A DNA stretch of 64,000 bases from DAMCZI01 sp032095175 (GTDB lineage: Bacteria; Bacillota; Clostridia; Clostridiales; Caloramatoraceae), in assembly GCA_032095175.1 (NCBI GenBank), contig DAMCZI010000016.1, forward strand, positions 1 through 64,000. Reading direction: 5' to 3'. Each line of letters starts with the position of its first letter. Position 1 is the stretch's first letter. This document shows, in pieces, positions 27,196 through 36,509 of this stretch. The notes below the pieces were generated by a model. That model saw only the letters and a program-made list of their open reading frames with translations, ran no database searches and had not been told where the DNA came from. The translations under genes and the position numbers were made by a program.

Positions 27196-27595
27196 CTAAA
27201 TCACCTACCCCAACTACACTGTCAAGGCTATAATATCCATTGATTGTTTTTAAATAAATATTACTGCCGTTTATAACCATACCAGTTACATTTTGTTTAT
27301 CAAAAGTATTATTTTCTGTTAAAAAGGTTACATCCTTTCCAACAAGTAAAGAACCCTCTGAAATCATCTGTGTTAAAAGTACTTTATTCATTGATGTATT
27401 CAAATTCTGTGATTGCTCTAAAGATGAAAACTGTGCCATTTGTGCTATGTACTGTGTATTATCCTGGCAATTTAGGGGATCCTGATTACTCAATTGAGTA
27501 GCAAGAATCTTTAAAAAAGCATTTTTATCAAGTGTATCATTCTTTCTAACAACATTTTGTGATGCTGCATATCTGCTTACACCCTTAACTTCCAT
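27125..27595 (-). CDS. flgD: FlgD hook-cap protein
   Basis: A 156-residue scaffold protein for hook polymerisation. LDKNAFLKILATQLSNQDPL and QYIAQMAQFSSLEQSQNLN are the conserved N-terminal part. The C-terminal tail (TTEPEQPTTPGDTTKTETK) is disordered and coincides with the part that overlaps the next gene, so the tail may have been shaped by the overlap. It is at the short end for FlgD. Confidence 0.92.
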   Translation of the reverse strand: MEVKGVSRYAASQNVVRKNDTLDKNAFLKILATQLSNQDPLNCQDNTQYIAQMAQFSSLEQSQNLNTSMNKVLLTQMISEGSLLVGKDVTFLTENNTFDKQNVTGMVINGSNIYLKTINGYYSLDSVVGVGDLDDKQTTEPEQPTTPGDTTKTETK

Positions 27596-27604
27596 ATGTA
27601 CCTC

Positions 27605-28783
27605 CTAAGCAATTATTGTAAATCCTTCACTGTTGTCTGATTCATTTATATTTTCTTCAATATCCATTAAATATCTTCTTCCATTGTTCTTTCCCTGTTG
27701 ATTAAAATCTCTAGATGCATTATGTTCATTGAAATCTGAAGAAGCATTTTGATTTACAGTAATACTGCTAAAATTGATATTGTTGTTTTTAAGCTCCTGC
27801 TTTAAATAATCCATTTGGCTTTGAAGCATTGAAACAACATCCCTTCTTTCAGCCACTATACTTCCATTTATCTGGCCCTTCTCAAGAACAACCCTTACAG
27901 TAACCTCTCCAAGTTCCTCTGGCCTAAGCTTAACCCTCATCTCTGTAAAATCCGGTAATCTCAAGGACTTGAAACGATTTACAGTTACATCAACTAAATC
28001 CTGGGGCTTTGCTATAAAAGGAACCTGAGTCTCCTTCTGCTCTTTACTTGCAACTTCAAATATTTTTGTATCTGTATTAGCAGTGTTTATTTGTTTGTCC
28101 GCAGGTAAAATTATCTGTTCTTGATTTTTATTTTTTGAAACATCAAAACCAATCTCTGTCTTAATATCGGCTTTAGGCATATCCATTTCTTTCTTTACAT
28201 CTTCAACATCTGTTTCAAAATTTATAGCTTTGATATCCAAGTCTTTTGGTATTTTAAATGAATTCTGCTTATCATCAATTTTTTTGCTATTAATGTCATT
28301 CTTTTTACTATCATCTTTTAAACTATTAATCTGTTTGTTAACTTGCATAAGCAGATTTTTAAAATTACCATCTTCTTTTTCAACTTCCTCTATACCTTTT
28401 GATGCTTCATCAGTAATAGCAATATCACCAGATTTTAGAAGTTCATTAATAACACTATCAAATTCCATACCTTCTGTTATCCCTAATTCTTTTAAGATAT
28501 CTTCAATTTTGGAATTATCACCTTTATTATTTTCTAACATTTTTAAAACATCAGGATTCATAGTTCTAATCATTGATATAAAGTCATTATCTTTACATTT
28601 CTGTGTTTCTGATGATCCTTCCATATTCATAGATTGAAGAATATCTGGTGCTATTTGTGTATTCTGATTTAAATTCATAAACAGTGCTGCAAGAAGCTGA
28701 CTAAAAGCATCTGAAGAATCTTGACTTCCTTTAATCTCAGGAAGTGCAGCCTCCCCTAACTGTCCTAATCCACTTATCTCCAT
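27605..28783 (-). CDS. fliK: FliK, hook-length control protein
   Basis: A 392-residue protein: a long low-complexity, Lys/Asp-rich N-terminal and middle part (about 1-265), then the conserved C-terminal FliK domain with LPDFTEMRVKLRPEELGEV and NGSIVAERRDVVSML. FliK measures hook length and triggers the FlhB switch. GGAGGTG precedes the ATG. Confidence 0.9.
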   Translation of the reverse strand: MEISGLGQLGEAALPEIKGSQDSSDAFSQLLAALFMNLNQNTQIAPDILQSMNMEGSSETQKCKDNDFISMIRTMNPDVLKMLENNKGDNSKIEDILKELGITEGMEFDSVINELLKSGDIAITDEASKGIEEVEKEDGNFKNLLMQVNKQINSLKDDSKKNDINSKKIDDKQNSFKIPKDLDIKAINFETDVEDVKKEMDMPKADIKTEIGFDVSKNKNQEQIILPADKQINTANTDTKIFEVASKEQKETQVPFIAKPQDLVDVTVNRFKSLRLPDFTEMRVKLRPEELGEVTVRVVLEKGQINGSIVAERRDVVSMLQSQMDYLKQELKNNNINFSSITVNQNASSDFNEHNASRDFNQQGKNNGRRYLMDIEENINESDNSEGFTIIA

Positions 28784-28787
28784 TATT

Positions 28788-29225
28788 TCACCTCCTTTCA
28801 GATTTTAAATATGCAAATAGAGCAAAGTCATCGTTTAACCTCTGCTCTTTTAATAACTGTTCCTTTTCAAACTCCTTTAATGCCTTTTCTTTAAGCTTAT
28901 CTATAACTTTTCTATCAGCTGTTGATTTAATAAGCTCTTCCTTTTTCTTTTCTAGCTCTTCATTTGCTGTGTGGAGTTTGAACCTTTGTTCTTCAATCTT
29001 GTTATCCATATATTCCAAATACCTTGAATAATTTTGATATTCTATACTGGTTCTAAAATTTGCAACTGACTTTGAAGATGAATTCCTATCCTCTTCAAAT
29101 TTCTTTAAAAGCTTTTCTTGGTGCATATAGTTTCTTAATGAGGAAACAAATTCTTCCTTCTTTTTTTCTTCTAGATTAACTCTAAAATCAAGAACCCTCT
29201 GGAGTTTAAATGAAAATCTTTCCAA
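28788..29225 (-). CDS. fliJ: FliJ, export-apparatus chaperone
   Basis: A 145-residue, almost entirely coiled-coil protein beginning FSFKLQRVLDFRVNLEEKKK, the FliJ pattern. It links the FliI ATPase to FlhA. TTG at 29225 is preferred because AGGAG lies eight bases upstream; the GTG codons at 29234 and 29231 overlap or crowd that site. It sits in its usual place between fliI and fliK. Confidence 0.88.
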   Translation of the reverse strand: MERFSFKLQRVLDFRVNLEEKKKEEFVSSLRNYMHQEKLLKKFEEDRNSSSKSVANFRTSIEYQNYSRYLEYMDNKIEEQRFKLHTANEELEKKKEELIKSTADRKVIDKLKEKALKEFEKEQLLKEQRLNDDFALFAYLKSERR

Positions 29226-29236
29226 GCTCACCACTC

Positions 29237-30541
29237 CTATTTAATAGATATTATTCTTTCGTATGTTTGATTAAAGTCCCAATGTTCATCCATTTTCTGC
29301 TTTAAAAACTTTTCTACAGCATCTATTAAATTAATTGCTCTATCAATCTTTGGATTTGAACCTTTTTGGTACGCACCTATATTTATTAAGTCCTCAGATT
29401 CCTTATATACAGCCATTATATCCCTTAAGTCCCCTGCTCTATCCTTCAAATTATCATCTGCTATCTGAGGCATCAATCTTGATATACTTGAAAGAATATC
29501 GATTGCAGGGTAATGGTTCTTTGCTGCAAGCTTTCTTGAAAGTACTATATGACCATCCAGTATACCTCTTACTGCGTCAGCTATTGGTTCATTCATATCG
29601 TCACCATCAACAAGAACTGTATAAAACGCTGTTATGGAGCCTTTATCAGATGTTCCAGAACGCTCCATTAACCTTGGAAGCATTGCAAAAACCGATGGAG
29701 TATATCCCTTTGTTGCAGGTGGTTCACCTATGGTTAAACCAACTTCTCTTTGTGCCATTGCAAATCTTGTAACAGAATCCATCATAAGCATTACCTTAAG
29801 TCCCATATCCCTGAAATACTCAGCAATTGCAGTAGCAGTAAAAGCACCCTTTAATCTTAAAAGAGGCGGCTGGTCTGACGTTGCAACAACAACAACTGAT
29901 CTTTTAAGCCCTTCCTCACCAAGATCCTTTTCAACAAACTCCATTACTTCTCTTCCTCTTTCTCCAACAAGCCCAATTACATTTACATCTGCACCACTAT
30001 ATCTTGCAATCATTCCAAGAAGAGTACTCTTTCCAACACCACTTCCTGCAAATATACCTATTCTTTGACCTTCACCACAGGTAAGAAATCCATCTATGGC
30101 CCTAACACCTGTTGGCATTATTGTATCAATTCTTTTTCTTAATAAAGGATTTGGAGGATCATTGTCCTGGCTATATTCTGCTTCCCATTCTAATTTTCTG
30201 TCATCCATTGGACGTCCTAATCCATCAAGAACTCTTCCCAATAGTTTAGGACCTACCTTGACACTAAGTACTTTTCCTGTACCTTCAACCTCAAATCCTG
30301 GTGCAACTCCTGTTAATTCTCCAAGAGGCATTAGCAATATAGAGTTATCCTTAAATCCTACAACCTCTCCAAGCACTTCTTTGCCGGATTTTGTATATAT
30401 TTTACACACTTCGCCTACAAAAGCTTGAAGTCCTTCTACTTCTATAGTTAATCCAACTACCTTTTTAACCTTACCAGTTATCTTTAATGAATCTTCTGTC
30501 AAAACCTTATTATTTAATTTATTAAAATCTACTTGAATCAT
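29237..30541 (-). CDS. fliI: FliI, flagellar export ATPase
   Basis: A 434-residue F1-beta-like ATPase. The Walker A is GIFAGSGVGKST near residue 165, Walker B is VMLMMDSVTRFAMAQREVGL, and GERGREVMEF is the catalytic Glu region. Length is normal. It follows fliH directly. Confidence 0.95.
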   Translation of the reverse strand: MIQVDFNKLNNKVLTEDSLKITGKVKKVVGLTIEVEGLQAFVGEVCKIYTKSGKEVLGEVVGFKDNSILLMPLGELTGVAPGFEVEGTGKVLSVKVGPKLLGRVLDGLGRPMDDRKLEWEAEYSQDNDPPNPLLRKRIDTIMPTGVRAIDGFLTCGEGQRIGIFAGSGVGKSTLLGMIARYSGADVNVIGLVGERGREVMEFVEKDLGEEGLKRSVVVVATSDQPPLLRLKGAFTATAIAEYFRDMGLKVMLMMDSVTRFAMAQREVGLTIGEPPATKGYTPSVFAMLPRLMERSGTSDKGSITAFYTVLVDGDDMNEPIADAVRGILDGHIVLSRKLAAKNHYPAIDILSSISRLMPQIADDNLKDRAGDLRDIMAVYKESEDLINIGAYQKGSNPKIDRAINLIDAVEKFLKQKMDEHWDFNQTYERIISIK

Positions 30542-30544
30542 ATA

Positions 30545-31300
30545 TTATTCCTCTAGCATATTCTTCAAAATCATTTCCAACTGTGTATCTATACTTCCAT
30601 CAATAAAACCAGATGGTGTCTCGGCCTTAATAGCCCCCTTTGATACACTGTAATCAGCTACAATAAATAAGTTGTTGGAATTATCAACATATTTTGAAAG
30701 CAATTCTTTTCTTTCTTTAACAGTGTCAAAATCTTCTGGATTAACCTTTAATATTAATTGAGTTTTATCAACTGCTCTTGATAATACTTTTTCAGCAATT
30801 TTAGAAATAATATCAGGGTTTTTTGATATTTCAGAATTTATTATCTGCTTTGAAATATTTAAAGCAAGCTTTATTATCTCATCATGGCTTGATTTTATAT
30901 ATTCCTCAACAGCTGATTTAGATGATTTCATGTAATCATCAGCACTTTTTCTTACTTCTTCTGCTGCCCTATTAGCTTCATCTATGCCATGTTGATATCC
31001 TTCCTGATATCCATTTCTATATCCTTCTTGGTATCCTTCATCCTTTGAAGTTACTTTTATCCTGTCAGCTTCTTCTTCAGCATTCTTTAAAATATTTTTT
31101 GCCTTGCTTTCAGAATTCTTTATTATTTTTTCCGCCTCTAATTTTGCTTCTTCAATAATTGAAGAAGCTTTATCTATATATCCATCTTCTATTTGTAAGT
31201 GTGTATCATTTCTTTTTATATGATTTACTACAGGTGGGTGTGTTATTACTTCCCTGCCGTTTATTTCGGTGTACTTTATTATGCTATACGATGATTGCAT
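30545..31300 (-). CDS. fliH: FliH, regulator of the export ATPase
   Basis: A 251-residue protein with a helical, Glu/Ala/Lys-rich middle containing GYQEGYRNGYQEGYQHGIDE (the GxxxG repeat segment of FliH near residue 95) and a C-terminal domain (ILKVNPEDFDTVKERKELL). Start 31300 (ATG) is preferred over GTG 31309, since GAGGTG lies six bases before it. It overlaps the end of fliG by 17 bases. Confidence 0.9.
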   Translation of the reverse strand: MQSSYSIIKYTEINGREVITHPPVVNHIKRNDTHLQIEDGYIDKASSIIEEAKLEAEKIIKNSESKAKNILKNAEEEADRIKVTSKDEGYQEGYRNGYQEGYQHGIDEANRAAEEVRKSADDYMKSSKSAVEEYIKSSHDEIIKLALNISKQIINSEISKNPDIISKIAEKVLSRAVDKTQLILKVNPEDFDTVKERKELLSKYVDNSNNLFIVADYSVSKGAIKAETPSGFIDGSIDTQLEMILKNMLEE

Positions 31301-32294
31301 CTTCTCCACCTCTTGAAATCATAATTTCTCCAGCTTCATCAAGCCTTCTAATAACTGCAACTATTGCCTGCTGTGCTTTTTCCACATCTACAAGCCTTAC
31401 AGGTCCAAGGAAATCTATATCTTCCTTTAGTGTTTGTGCCGCTCTCTTTGACATATTAGAGAATACAATGTTGCTTACCTCCTCAGAGGATCCCTTTAAT
31501 GCAAGAGCCCAATCCTTAGGATCAACTTCTCTTATAATTCTCTGTATGGAAGCATTATCAAGAGTCATTATATCCTCAAATACAAACATGCTTTCTCTAA
31601 TCTTATCAGCAAGTTCTGGTTCGTCCCTATCCAATTCTTCCATAATAGACTTTTCTGTTCCTCTATCAACATTATTAATAATATCAACAAGAGTTCTTAC
31701 TCCTCCAATTGTTGCAAAATCAGATCTTACAACATTTGAAAGCTTCTTTTGAAGTATTGCTTCAACCTCTTCAATAACAATTGGAGAGGTATTATTCATA
31801 GTTGCAACCCTCTTAGAAACATCGGATTGAAGTTCTTCAGGAAGCCCTGATAAAATCTGAGCAGCCTTGTCTGCTTGTAAATAACAAAGTATAAGTGCAA
31901 TTGTCTGAGGATGTTCATTTATTATTAAGTTTAGAAGCTGATGAGCATCTGCTTTTCTTGCAATTCCAAAAGGCCTGTACTGCTGTGTAATCTCTGAAAC
32001 CCTTTCAATTATCTCCATAGCTCTTTGAGAACCTAGAGCTTTACTTAATAGGTTTTTGGCATAATCAAATCCGCCCTCTATTATATAGTCCTTTGCCTTA
32101 TTTAAATCAACAAATTCCTGCAGCACATCCAACTTAATATCCTTCTTCAATTTAGGCATGTTTGCTATTTCAAAGGTTATTTTTTGTATTTCGCTTTCAG
32201 GAAGCTTCTTTAATATTGGAGCTGATGCATCTGGCCCCAGAGTAATAAATAAAATCGCAGCTTTCTGTACTCCTGTCAAATTATCCTTTGCCAT
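31284..32294 (-). CDS. fliG: FliG, motor switch protein
   Basis: A 336-residue switch protein with the N-terminal LTGVQKAAILFITLGPDAS, a middle domain with EHPQTIALILCYLQADKAAQ, and a C-terminal torque domain with charged residues (MFVFEDIMTLDNASIQRIIR). It is the rotor part that meets MotA. Its partners FliM and FliN/FliY are not in this window. Confidence 0.95.
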   Translation of the reverse strand: MAKDNLTGVQKAAILFITLGPDASAPILKKLPESEIQKITFEIANMPKLKKDIKLDVLQEFVDLNKAKDYIIEGGFDYAKNLLSKALGSQRAMEIIERVSEITQQYRPFGIARKADAHQLLNLIINEHPQTIALILCYLQADKAAQILSGLPEELQSDVSKRVATMNNTSPIVIEEVEAILQKKLSNVVRSDFATIGGVRTLVDIINNVDRGTEKSIMEELDRDEPELADKIRESMFVFEDIMTLDNASIQRIIREVDPKDWALALKGSSEEVSNIVFSNMSKRAAQTLKEDIDFLGPVRLVDVEKAQQAIVAVIRRLDEAGEIMISRGGEDAIIV

Positions 32295-32298
32295 ATCA

Positions 32299-33879
32299 TC
32301 ACCTCGACTCTTCCTCTGATAACCATGTTCTTATTACTTCTACTACTTGATCAGGCTTTTTATTTGCATAGTTCTGTATTTCCTTTTCAATTGTCATGGA
32401 ATCTTCATCATCTGTTAAAACCGGTTCATAAGCAATGTTTTGTTTTGGAATTTCTATATTATCTCCAACTAAAACATCCAATAATGGATTCTCTGGGGCA
32501 TCCTTCTTCTTTTTCTTCAATAGTTTTATTATTCCAAACAATACTAACCCACCAAGTAATACTGCTGCTGCAATAATTGAAATAAGTCTAATTGTTTTCT
32601 CTCTTTGCTCCTTCTTTGCCATTTCCTCTATTGCCTTTTTAGCTAGATCCTGCTTTTCTGTATTAAATGGCATTGCTGATATACTTATAGAGTCCCCTCT
32701 ATTTTCATCATATCCTGTTGCCGTAGCAACTATATTCTTTATCTCATCTTTTTCCATTACTCCTACTTTATCTGGAGAAGAATCAATTATTACCGATACT
32801 GTCATCCTTGTAACTTCCCCTGGAGCTTTAACTACATTTTCCTGGGTTTGTCCAATTTCATTGTTTATTACTTCTTCTGTCTTTTTCGATGTAGATGTGT
32901 TTCCATTTTCACTTGAAAATGGATATGAGCTATCTCCAAACTGACTATCAATACCTGTACTACTGCTGCTGCCACCTTGACTATCCTTAGCCTCATCCTG
33001 AGTAATTTTTCTGCTTCTTTGTACAACATCATCCTTATCGTATTTTATAGTTGTAACCTGTTTTGAATCAAAATTTAAATCAGAATTTACCTTTATTGCT
33101 ACCTTGCCTGTACCAAAAACATTCTCAAGCATCTGTTTTACATCCTTTTGAAGTCTCTCTTCAAACTGTCTTTCATATTCCTGCTGCTTTGTAGTTGATA
33201 CAGTTCCGCCTTGAGTTTGGTCAAATATATCTTCACTAAGTAATGTTCCAAGTGTATCTAGTACTTGTACATTTTCTCTAGGTAAATCCTTAACACTACC
33301 CGATACTAAGGCAACAATAGCTTTAACCTGCTCTGGATTCAATGTCTTTATTCCCTTTGGTTTTATAATAACCGATGCTGTTGCCTTTTCGGTTTCTCTG
33401 GCAAATACTGATTCGTCAGGTAAAACTAAATGCACCCTAACATCATCTACTTCATCCATTGTTTTTATCGTTCTGCCAAGTTCACCCTCCAAAGCTCTCT
33501 GATACATTATCTTTGCCTCTGTATCTGTTACACCAAACTTACTCTGGTCGAATATTTCATATCCCTTGCTCTGATTGGATGTTTCAAGGGCCATCTCCAT
33601 TCTTAATTCTGCTGCCTTATCCTTTGGGACAAGTACAGAATTATTCTGGACTCTATATTTTATATTTTCACTCTTCAATTTTTCTATAATCCTGGCAGAT
33701 TCCTGTGGTTCAAGATTCGAATAAAGTGTATCATAGCTTGCTTTATCTAAGTATGTAGTTAAAATTATAATTCCTGCAATTATTCCGGATATAAGTAATA
33801 TTATGCTTACTTTTTTCCCTCTGCTTAAAGTTTTCCACTTTTCCACCAGGGATTTAAAAAACTCCTTAATTTTATTCAT
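32299..33879 (-). CDS. fliF: FliF, MS-ring protein
   Basis: A 526-residue protein with two membrane helices (about 25-45 and 435-455) bracketing the ring-building domains (YSNLEPQESARIIEKLKSEN, RALEGELGRTIKTMDEVDDV). A Ser/Gly-rich loop lies near residue 305. The C-terminal tail (PDQVVEVIRTWLSEE) binds FliG. AAGGAG precedes the ATG. Confidence 0.95.
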   Translation of the reverse strand: MNKIKEFFKSLVEKWKTLSRGKKVSIILLISGIIAGIIILTTYLDKASYDTLYSNLEPQESARIIEKLKSENIKYRVQNNSVLVPKDKAAELRMEMALETSNQSKGYEIFDQSKFGVTDTEAKIMYQRALEGELGRTIKTMDEVDDVRVHLVLPDESVFARETEKATASVIIKPKGIKTLNPEQVKAIVALVSGSVKDLPRENVQVLDTLGTLLSEDIFDQTQGGTVSTTKQQEYERQFEERLQKDVKQMLENVFGTGKVAIKVNSDLNFDSKQVTTIKYDKDDVVQRSRKITQDEAKDSQGGSSSSTGIDSQFGDSSYPFSSENGNTSTSKKTEEVINNEIGQTQENVVKAPGEVTRMTVSVIIDSSPDKVGVMEKDEIKNIVATATGYDENRGDSISISAMPFNTEKQDLAKKAIEEMAKKEQREKTIRLISIIAAAVLLGGLVLFGIIKLLKKKKKDAPENPLLDVLVGDNIEIPKQNIAYEPVLTDDEDSMTIEKEIQNYANKKPDQVVEVIRTWLSEEESR

Positions 33880-33902
33880 CTAAAGCACTCCTTCAAAAGT
33901 CT

Positions 33903-34190
33903 CTAAATCTGCATTCTTATTAATTCTTGATATGCATCTACAAGCTTATTTCTAATTTGTACCGCAAGTTCTAATGACAATCTCGCTTCTTCAGTTGCAA
34001 TAAGAACCTGATGAATATCTCTAGCTTCCCCTGTTATTAAATCCATAGTGGAATTTTCTGCATTTATCTGTGTATCATTAACTTTATTAAGTTCATTCTT
34101 TAGATATTTAAAGAAATCCGAAGAATCATTTCCTTTAGTTTCCTTCACCATTTGCGGAAGGTTTGCTGCTGATATTCCTTCAACTATCAT
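33903..34190 (-). CDS. fliE: FliE, MS ring-rod adaptor
   Basis: A 95-residue protein with the conserved C-terminal helix (DIHQVLIATEEARLSLELAV, then RNKLVDAYQELIRMQI). It connects rod and MS ring. It lies in the usual order after flgC. Confidence 0.93.
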   Translation of the reverse strand: MIVEGISAANLPQMVKETKGNDSSDFFKYLKNELNKVNDTQINAENSTMDLITGEARDIHQVLIATEEARLSLELAVQIRNKLVDAYQELIRMQI

Positions 34191-34198
34191 CTATACAC

Positions 34199-34633
34199 CT
34201 ACCTTCCTATTTCTAATGCCTTCATAGCCATTTGTTTTTCAGCATTTATTGCTGTAACATTTGCTTCAAAGGCTCTAGAGGCTGTTATTAAATCTATCAT
34301 CTCATTTAACATATTTACATTAGGCATTGTTACATATCCATCCTCATCTGCATCAGGATGGGTGGGATTGTACACTTTTTTCATAGGTGTACTTTCATCA
34401 TTTGAAATTTTATTTACTGCAACACCAGCAATTCTTTTTTCATATGTATTATTTTTTTTATCTAATTCTCTTTGTAAATTTTCAGAAAACGTAACAATTT
34501 TTCTAACATATGGTCCTCCCTGAGGTGTTCTAGTTGCTTCCGAATTTGCAATGTTACTTGCTATAACATCCATTCTCACTCTTTCAGCAGTTAATCCTGA
34601 TGTACTTATATTTAATGCAGAGAAAAAGTTCAT
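34199..34633 (-). CDS. flgC: FlgC, proximal rod protein
   Basis: A 144-residue rod protein with VRMDVIASNIANSEATRTPQ near the N-terminus and NMLNEMIDLITASRAFEANV at the end. It is exported through the flagellar apparatus. Spacing to flgB is three bases. Confidence 0.95.
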   Translation of the reverse strand: MNFFSALNISTSGLTAERVRMDVIASNIANSEATRTPQGGPYVRKIVTFSENLQRELDKKNNTYEKRIAGVAVNKISNDESTPMKKVYNPTHPDADEDGYVTMPNVNMLNEMIDLITASRAFEANVTAINAEKQMAMKALEIGR

Positions 34634-34636
34634 TTT

Positions 34637-35047
34637 TTATCTTCTCCCTTCACTTGTTACATATCTTCTCATTGAAATTCTACTATTTGCTTGAGTAATT
34701 AAAGTATTGTAAAGTATAGTATTAGCCGCCATTCCTGTCATTTCTTTATCTATATCTACATTGTTACCATCAAGTCTCATTGATGATGAGTTATCTTTAA
34801 CCGTTTCATGGGCTATATTGGATACGGAACTTCCATCACTGATATGTCTTTCATGGGTTACTTTTAACCCAATTGTATTGTTATTTATTACATCATTCAG
34901 CTTCTCTTCAAAAATAACACGAGAGGCCTTATAGCCCTGTGTATTAAAATTAGCTACGTTATGGGCTATTACCCTTGACCTTTCAGATGTCGCATCAAGG
35001 GATTTTTTGATGAAAGAGTAGGTTATTTCATCAATATTCTGCACCAT
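34637..35047 (-). CDS. flgB: FlgB, proximal rod protein; first gene of the long operon
   Basis: A 136-residue rod protein with RVIAHNVANFNTQGYKASRV and a C-terminal MTGMAANTILYNTLITQANS. AAGGGGAG precedes the ATG by about ten bases and a sigma-A-like promoter lies 45 to 75 bases upstream, so the 23-kb operon begins here. Confidence 0.94.
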   Translation of the reverse strand: MVQNIDEITYSFIKKSLDATSERSRVIAHNVANFNTQGYKASRVIFEEKLNDVINNNTIGLKVTHERHISDGSSVSNIAHETVKDNSSSMRLDGNNVDIDKEMTGMAANTILYNTLITQANSRISMRRYVTSEGRR

Positions 35048-35092
35048 AAATAAATTTCTCCCCTTTTTTTCTTTATTTTTCCTCTATATATT

Positions 35093-35121
35093 AATTTATT
35101 ACATAATTTAGCACAAGTCAA
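35093..35121 (-). promoter_or_regulatory. Sigma-A-like promoter of the flgB operon
   Basis: On the minus strand: TTGACT (35116-35121), 17 bases, TAAATT (35093-35098). It is placed between the terminator of the fliS operon and flgB. No TAAA-N15-CGATAA motif is present here, so early transcription by the housekeeping polymerase fits. Confidence 0.65.
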
Positions 35122-35252
35122 TCGTTTTCGCACAATTTAGCTTAAATAATTTTTTTTATTTAACTCAAACTCAGATTAAAACATTAATGTGATTAATATT
35201 ACTATAAGTAATATTTTACGATATATTTGGCAAAAATAAAAGATATTTATAC

Positions 35253-35288
35253 AAAAATAACCTCGATTTTTCAATCGAGGTTATTTTT
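35253..35288 (-). terminator. Strong terminator closing the flaG-fliS operon
   Basis: AAAAATAACCTCGAT pairs with ATCGAGGTTATTTTT across a short loop. On the minus strand the stem includes the stop codon of the coiled-coil gene and ends in a T run. It separates the late filament operon from the flgB operon. Confidence 0.92.
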
Positions 35289-35739
35289 GTATATCGAAAT
35301 ATGCATTTTTGTGGTAATTCTCTTTTTCCTTCATTCTTTTAATGTATGTATTAAGACCATTGCACGTAGATTTAGTTCCTGCTGCAGAATCTTTATTTAT
35401 ATTAACTATAAAATTATCTTGAAGCTTCTTAGCTAATATAATATTTTCACTTAATTCTTTAACTATTTGTTTTAATTTAACATATTTACTCTCTGTCTCT
35501 ACCTTAACTATCTCCTTGCCTATAAAACTAGAAATCCCTTTCATCCTCACATACTCATTTTTAAGTTCTTCCAGTTTCCTAGTCAATTCATCAATTTTCA
35601 AAAGTTTATCACTGATCATATCTAATACAATGCTATATTCAATAAACTTATTTTCTGGTTTTATATTGCTTAAAATGTCAGTTATTTCACTATATATACT
35701 ATTTTGTTTTTCATATATATCAATTACTTTATCTATCAT
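35281..35739 (-). CDS. Coiled-coil protein after fliS, possible flagellar chaperone
   Basis: A 152-residue, almost wholly helical protein (MIDKVIDIYEKQNSIYSEI at the start, LTRKLEELKNEYVRM in the middle). It lacks a signal or membrane segment. Size, helicity and position after fliS resemble FliT/FlgN-type chaperones, but no diagnostic motif is seen. ATG 35739 is preferred, with AGGTG just upstream; a longer frame to 35778 would run into fliS. Confidence 0.7.
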   Translation of the reverse strand: MIDKVIDIYEKQNSIYSEITDILSNIKPENKFIEYSIVLDMISDKLLKIDELTRKLEELKNEYVRMKGISSFIGKEIVKVETESKYVKLKQIVKELSENIILAKKLQDNFIVNINKDSAAGTKSTCNGLNTYIKRMKEKENYHKNAYFDIQK

Positions 35740-35746
35740 ATGACAC

Positions 35747-36130
35747 CTATTTTTTAGCAAGTCTATATGCTTCCTCAAATGTCTCCTTTAACTCCTCGGC
35801 AAATCCCAAAACTTCCTTAGCAATTTCAATATCCTTTTTAATATTTGCTTCAATAAGCCTTCTATTCATGTAATCATATAGCAGGTTGAGTGACTTAGCC
35901 ATTTCTCCGCCAACCTCTACATTCAATGTAGACATAAATTCAAGTATAATATTTTGAGCCTTTACAAAGTTAGTATTTGTCTTTTGCATATCCTTTTCCT
36001 CTATACCTGTAATTCCTTGTCTTATGAACTTCACAAGGCCATCATAAAGCATTAAAAGAAGCTTTTCCTTAGATGCAGTATTAACACTATTCTGCTGATA
36101 TACATTAAGAGCATTAGCTCCCATATTCAT
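35747..36130 (-). CDS. fliS: FliS, flagellin export chaperone
   Basis: A 127-residue protein with the FliS signature: NVYQQNSVNTASKEKLLLML, then YDGLVKFIRQGI and LYDYMNRRLIEANIKKDIEI. It binds flagellin C-termini before export. It is separated here from fliD, which lies 27 kb to the right. Confidence 0.95.
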   Translation of the reverse strand: MNMGANALNVYQQNSVNTASKEKLLLMLYDGLVKFIRQGITGIEEKDMQKTNTNFVKAQNIILEFMSTLNVEVGGEMAKSLNLLYDYMNRRLIEANIKKDIEIAKEVLGFAEELKETFEEAYRLAKK

Positions 36131-36141
36131 AATATTACCCC

Positions 36142-36498
36142 CTATCCTCTAACGTCTATTATACTCCCTGTCTCCCTTTTAACAACCTCTAGAAGTTTTT
36201 CTATATCATTTACTTCAGTTTCAAGGATTAATTTCCCGTCCTTATCCCTTACTCTAAACTTTACTTTATCCTTTAATACCTTATATTCAAACTTTATATT
36301 ATACTTTGAAAGAAAATATCCAAACTGCCTTGCAGCACTTTCCTGCCTGCTTCCGTCAAATTCTCTATTTCCATTTTTATTATCCCTGTTTATCTCCGCA
36401 CCCTTTATCTCATGTACGAGCCTATCAACAACCTTATTTTCAATATTCTTAATAACAACAGGCTCTATCTTATCCAGTGTTATGGGATTAATAGGCAT
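36142..36498 (-). CDS. Second FlaG-like protein
   Basis: A 118-residue protein. Its last 60 residues (IKFEYKVLKDKVKFRVRDKD, then ETEVNDIEKLLEVV and GSIIDVRG) run parallel to the C-terminal domain of the FlaG next to it (LKFQIHEKTKEVMVRIVEDE ... GIIVDEKR), so it appears to be a diverged FlaG paralogue. The N-terminal part is different and charged. GGGGGAGG precedes the ATG. It occupies the place where fliD usually lies. The function is unknown. Confidence 0.75.
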   Translation of the reverse strand: MPINPITLDKIEPVVIKNIENKVVDRLVHEIKGAEINRDNKNGNREFDGSRQESAARQFGYFLSKYNIKFEYKVLKDKVKFRVRDKDGKLILETEVNDIEKLLEVVKRETGSIIDVRG

Positions 36499-36509
36499 AC
36501 TACCTCCCC

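Noticed and set aside
28230..28637. Plus-strand 135-codon frame rich in Ser and Phe
   Set aside because: It is the antisense of the Lys/Asp-rich part of fliK, which explains its composition.
31159..31752. Plus-strand 197-codon frame
   Set aside because: It lies opposite fliG and fliH, has no ribosome site and only mirrors their codon bias.
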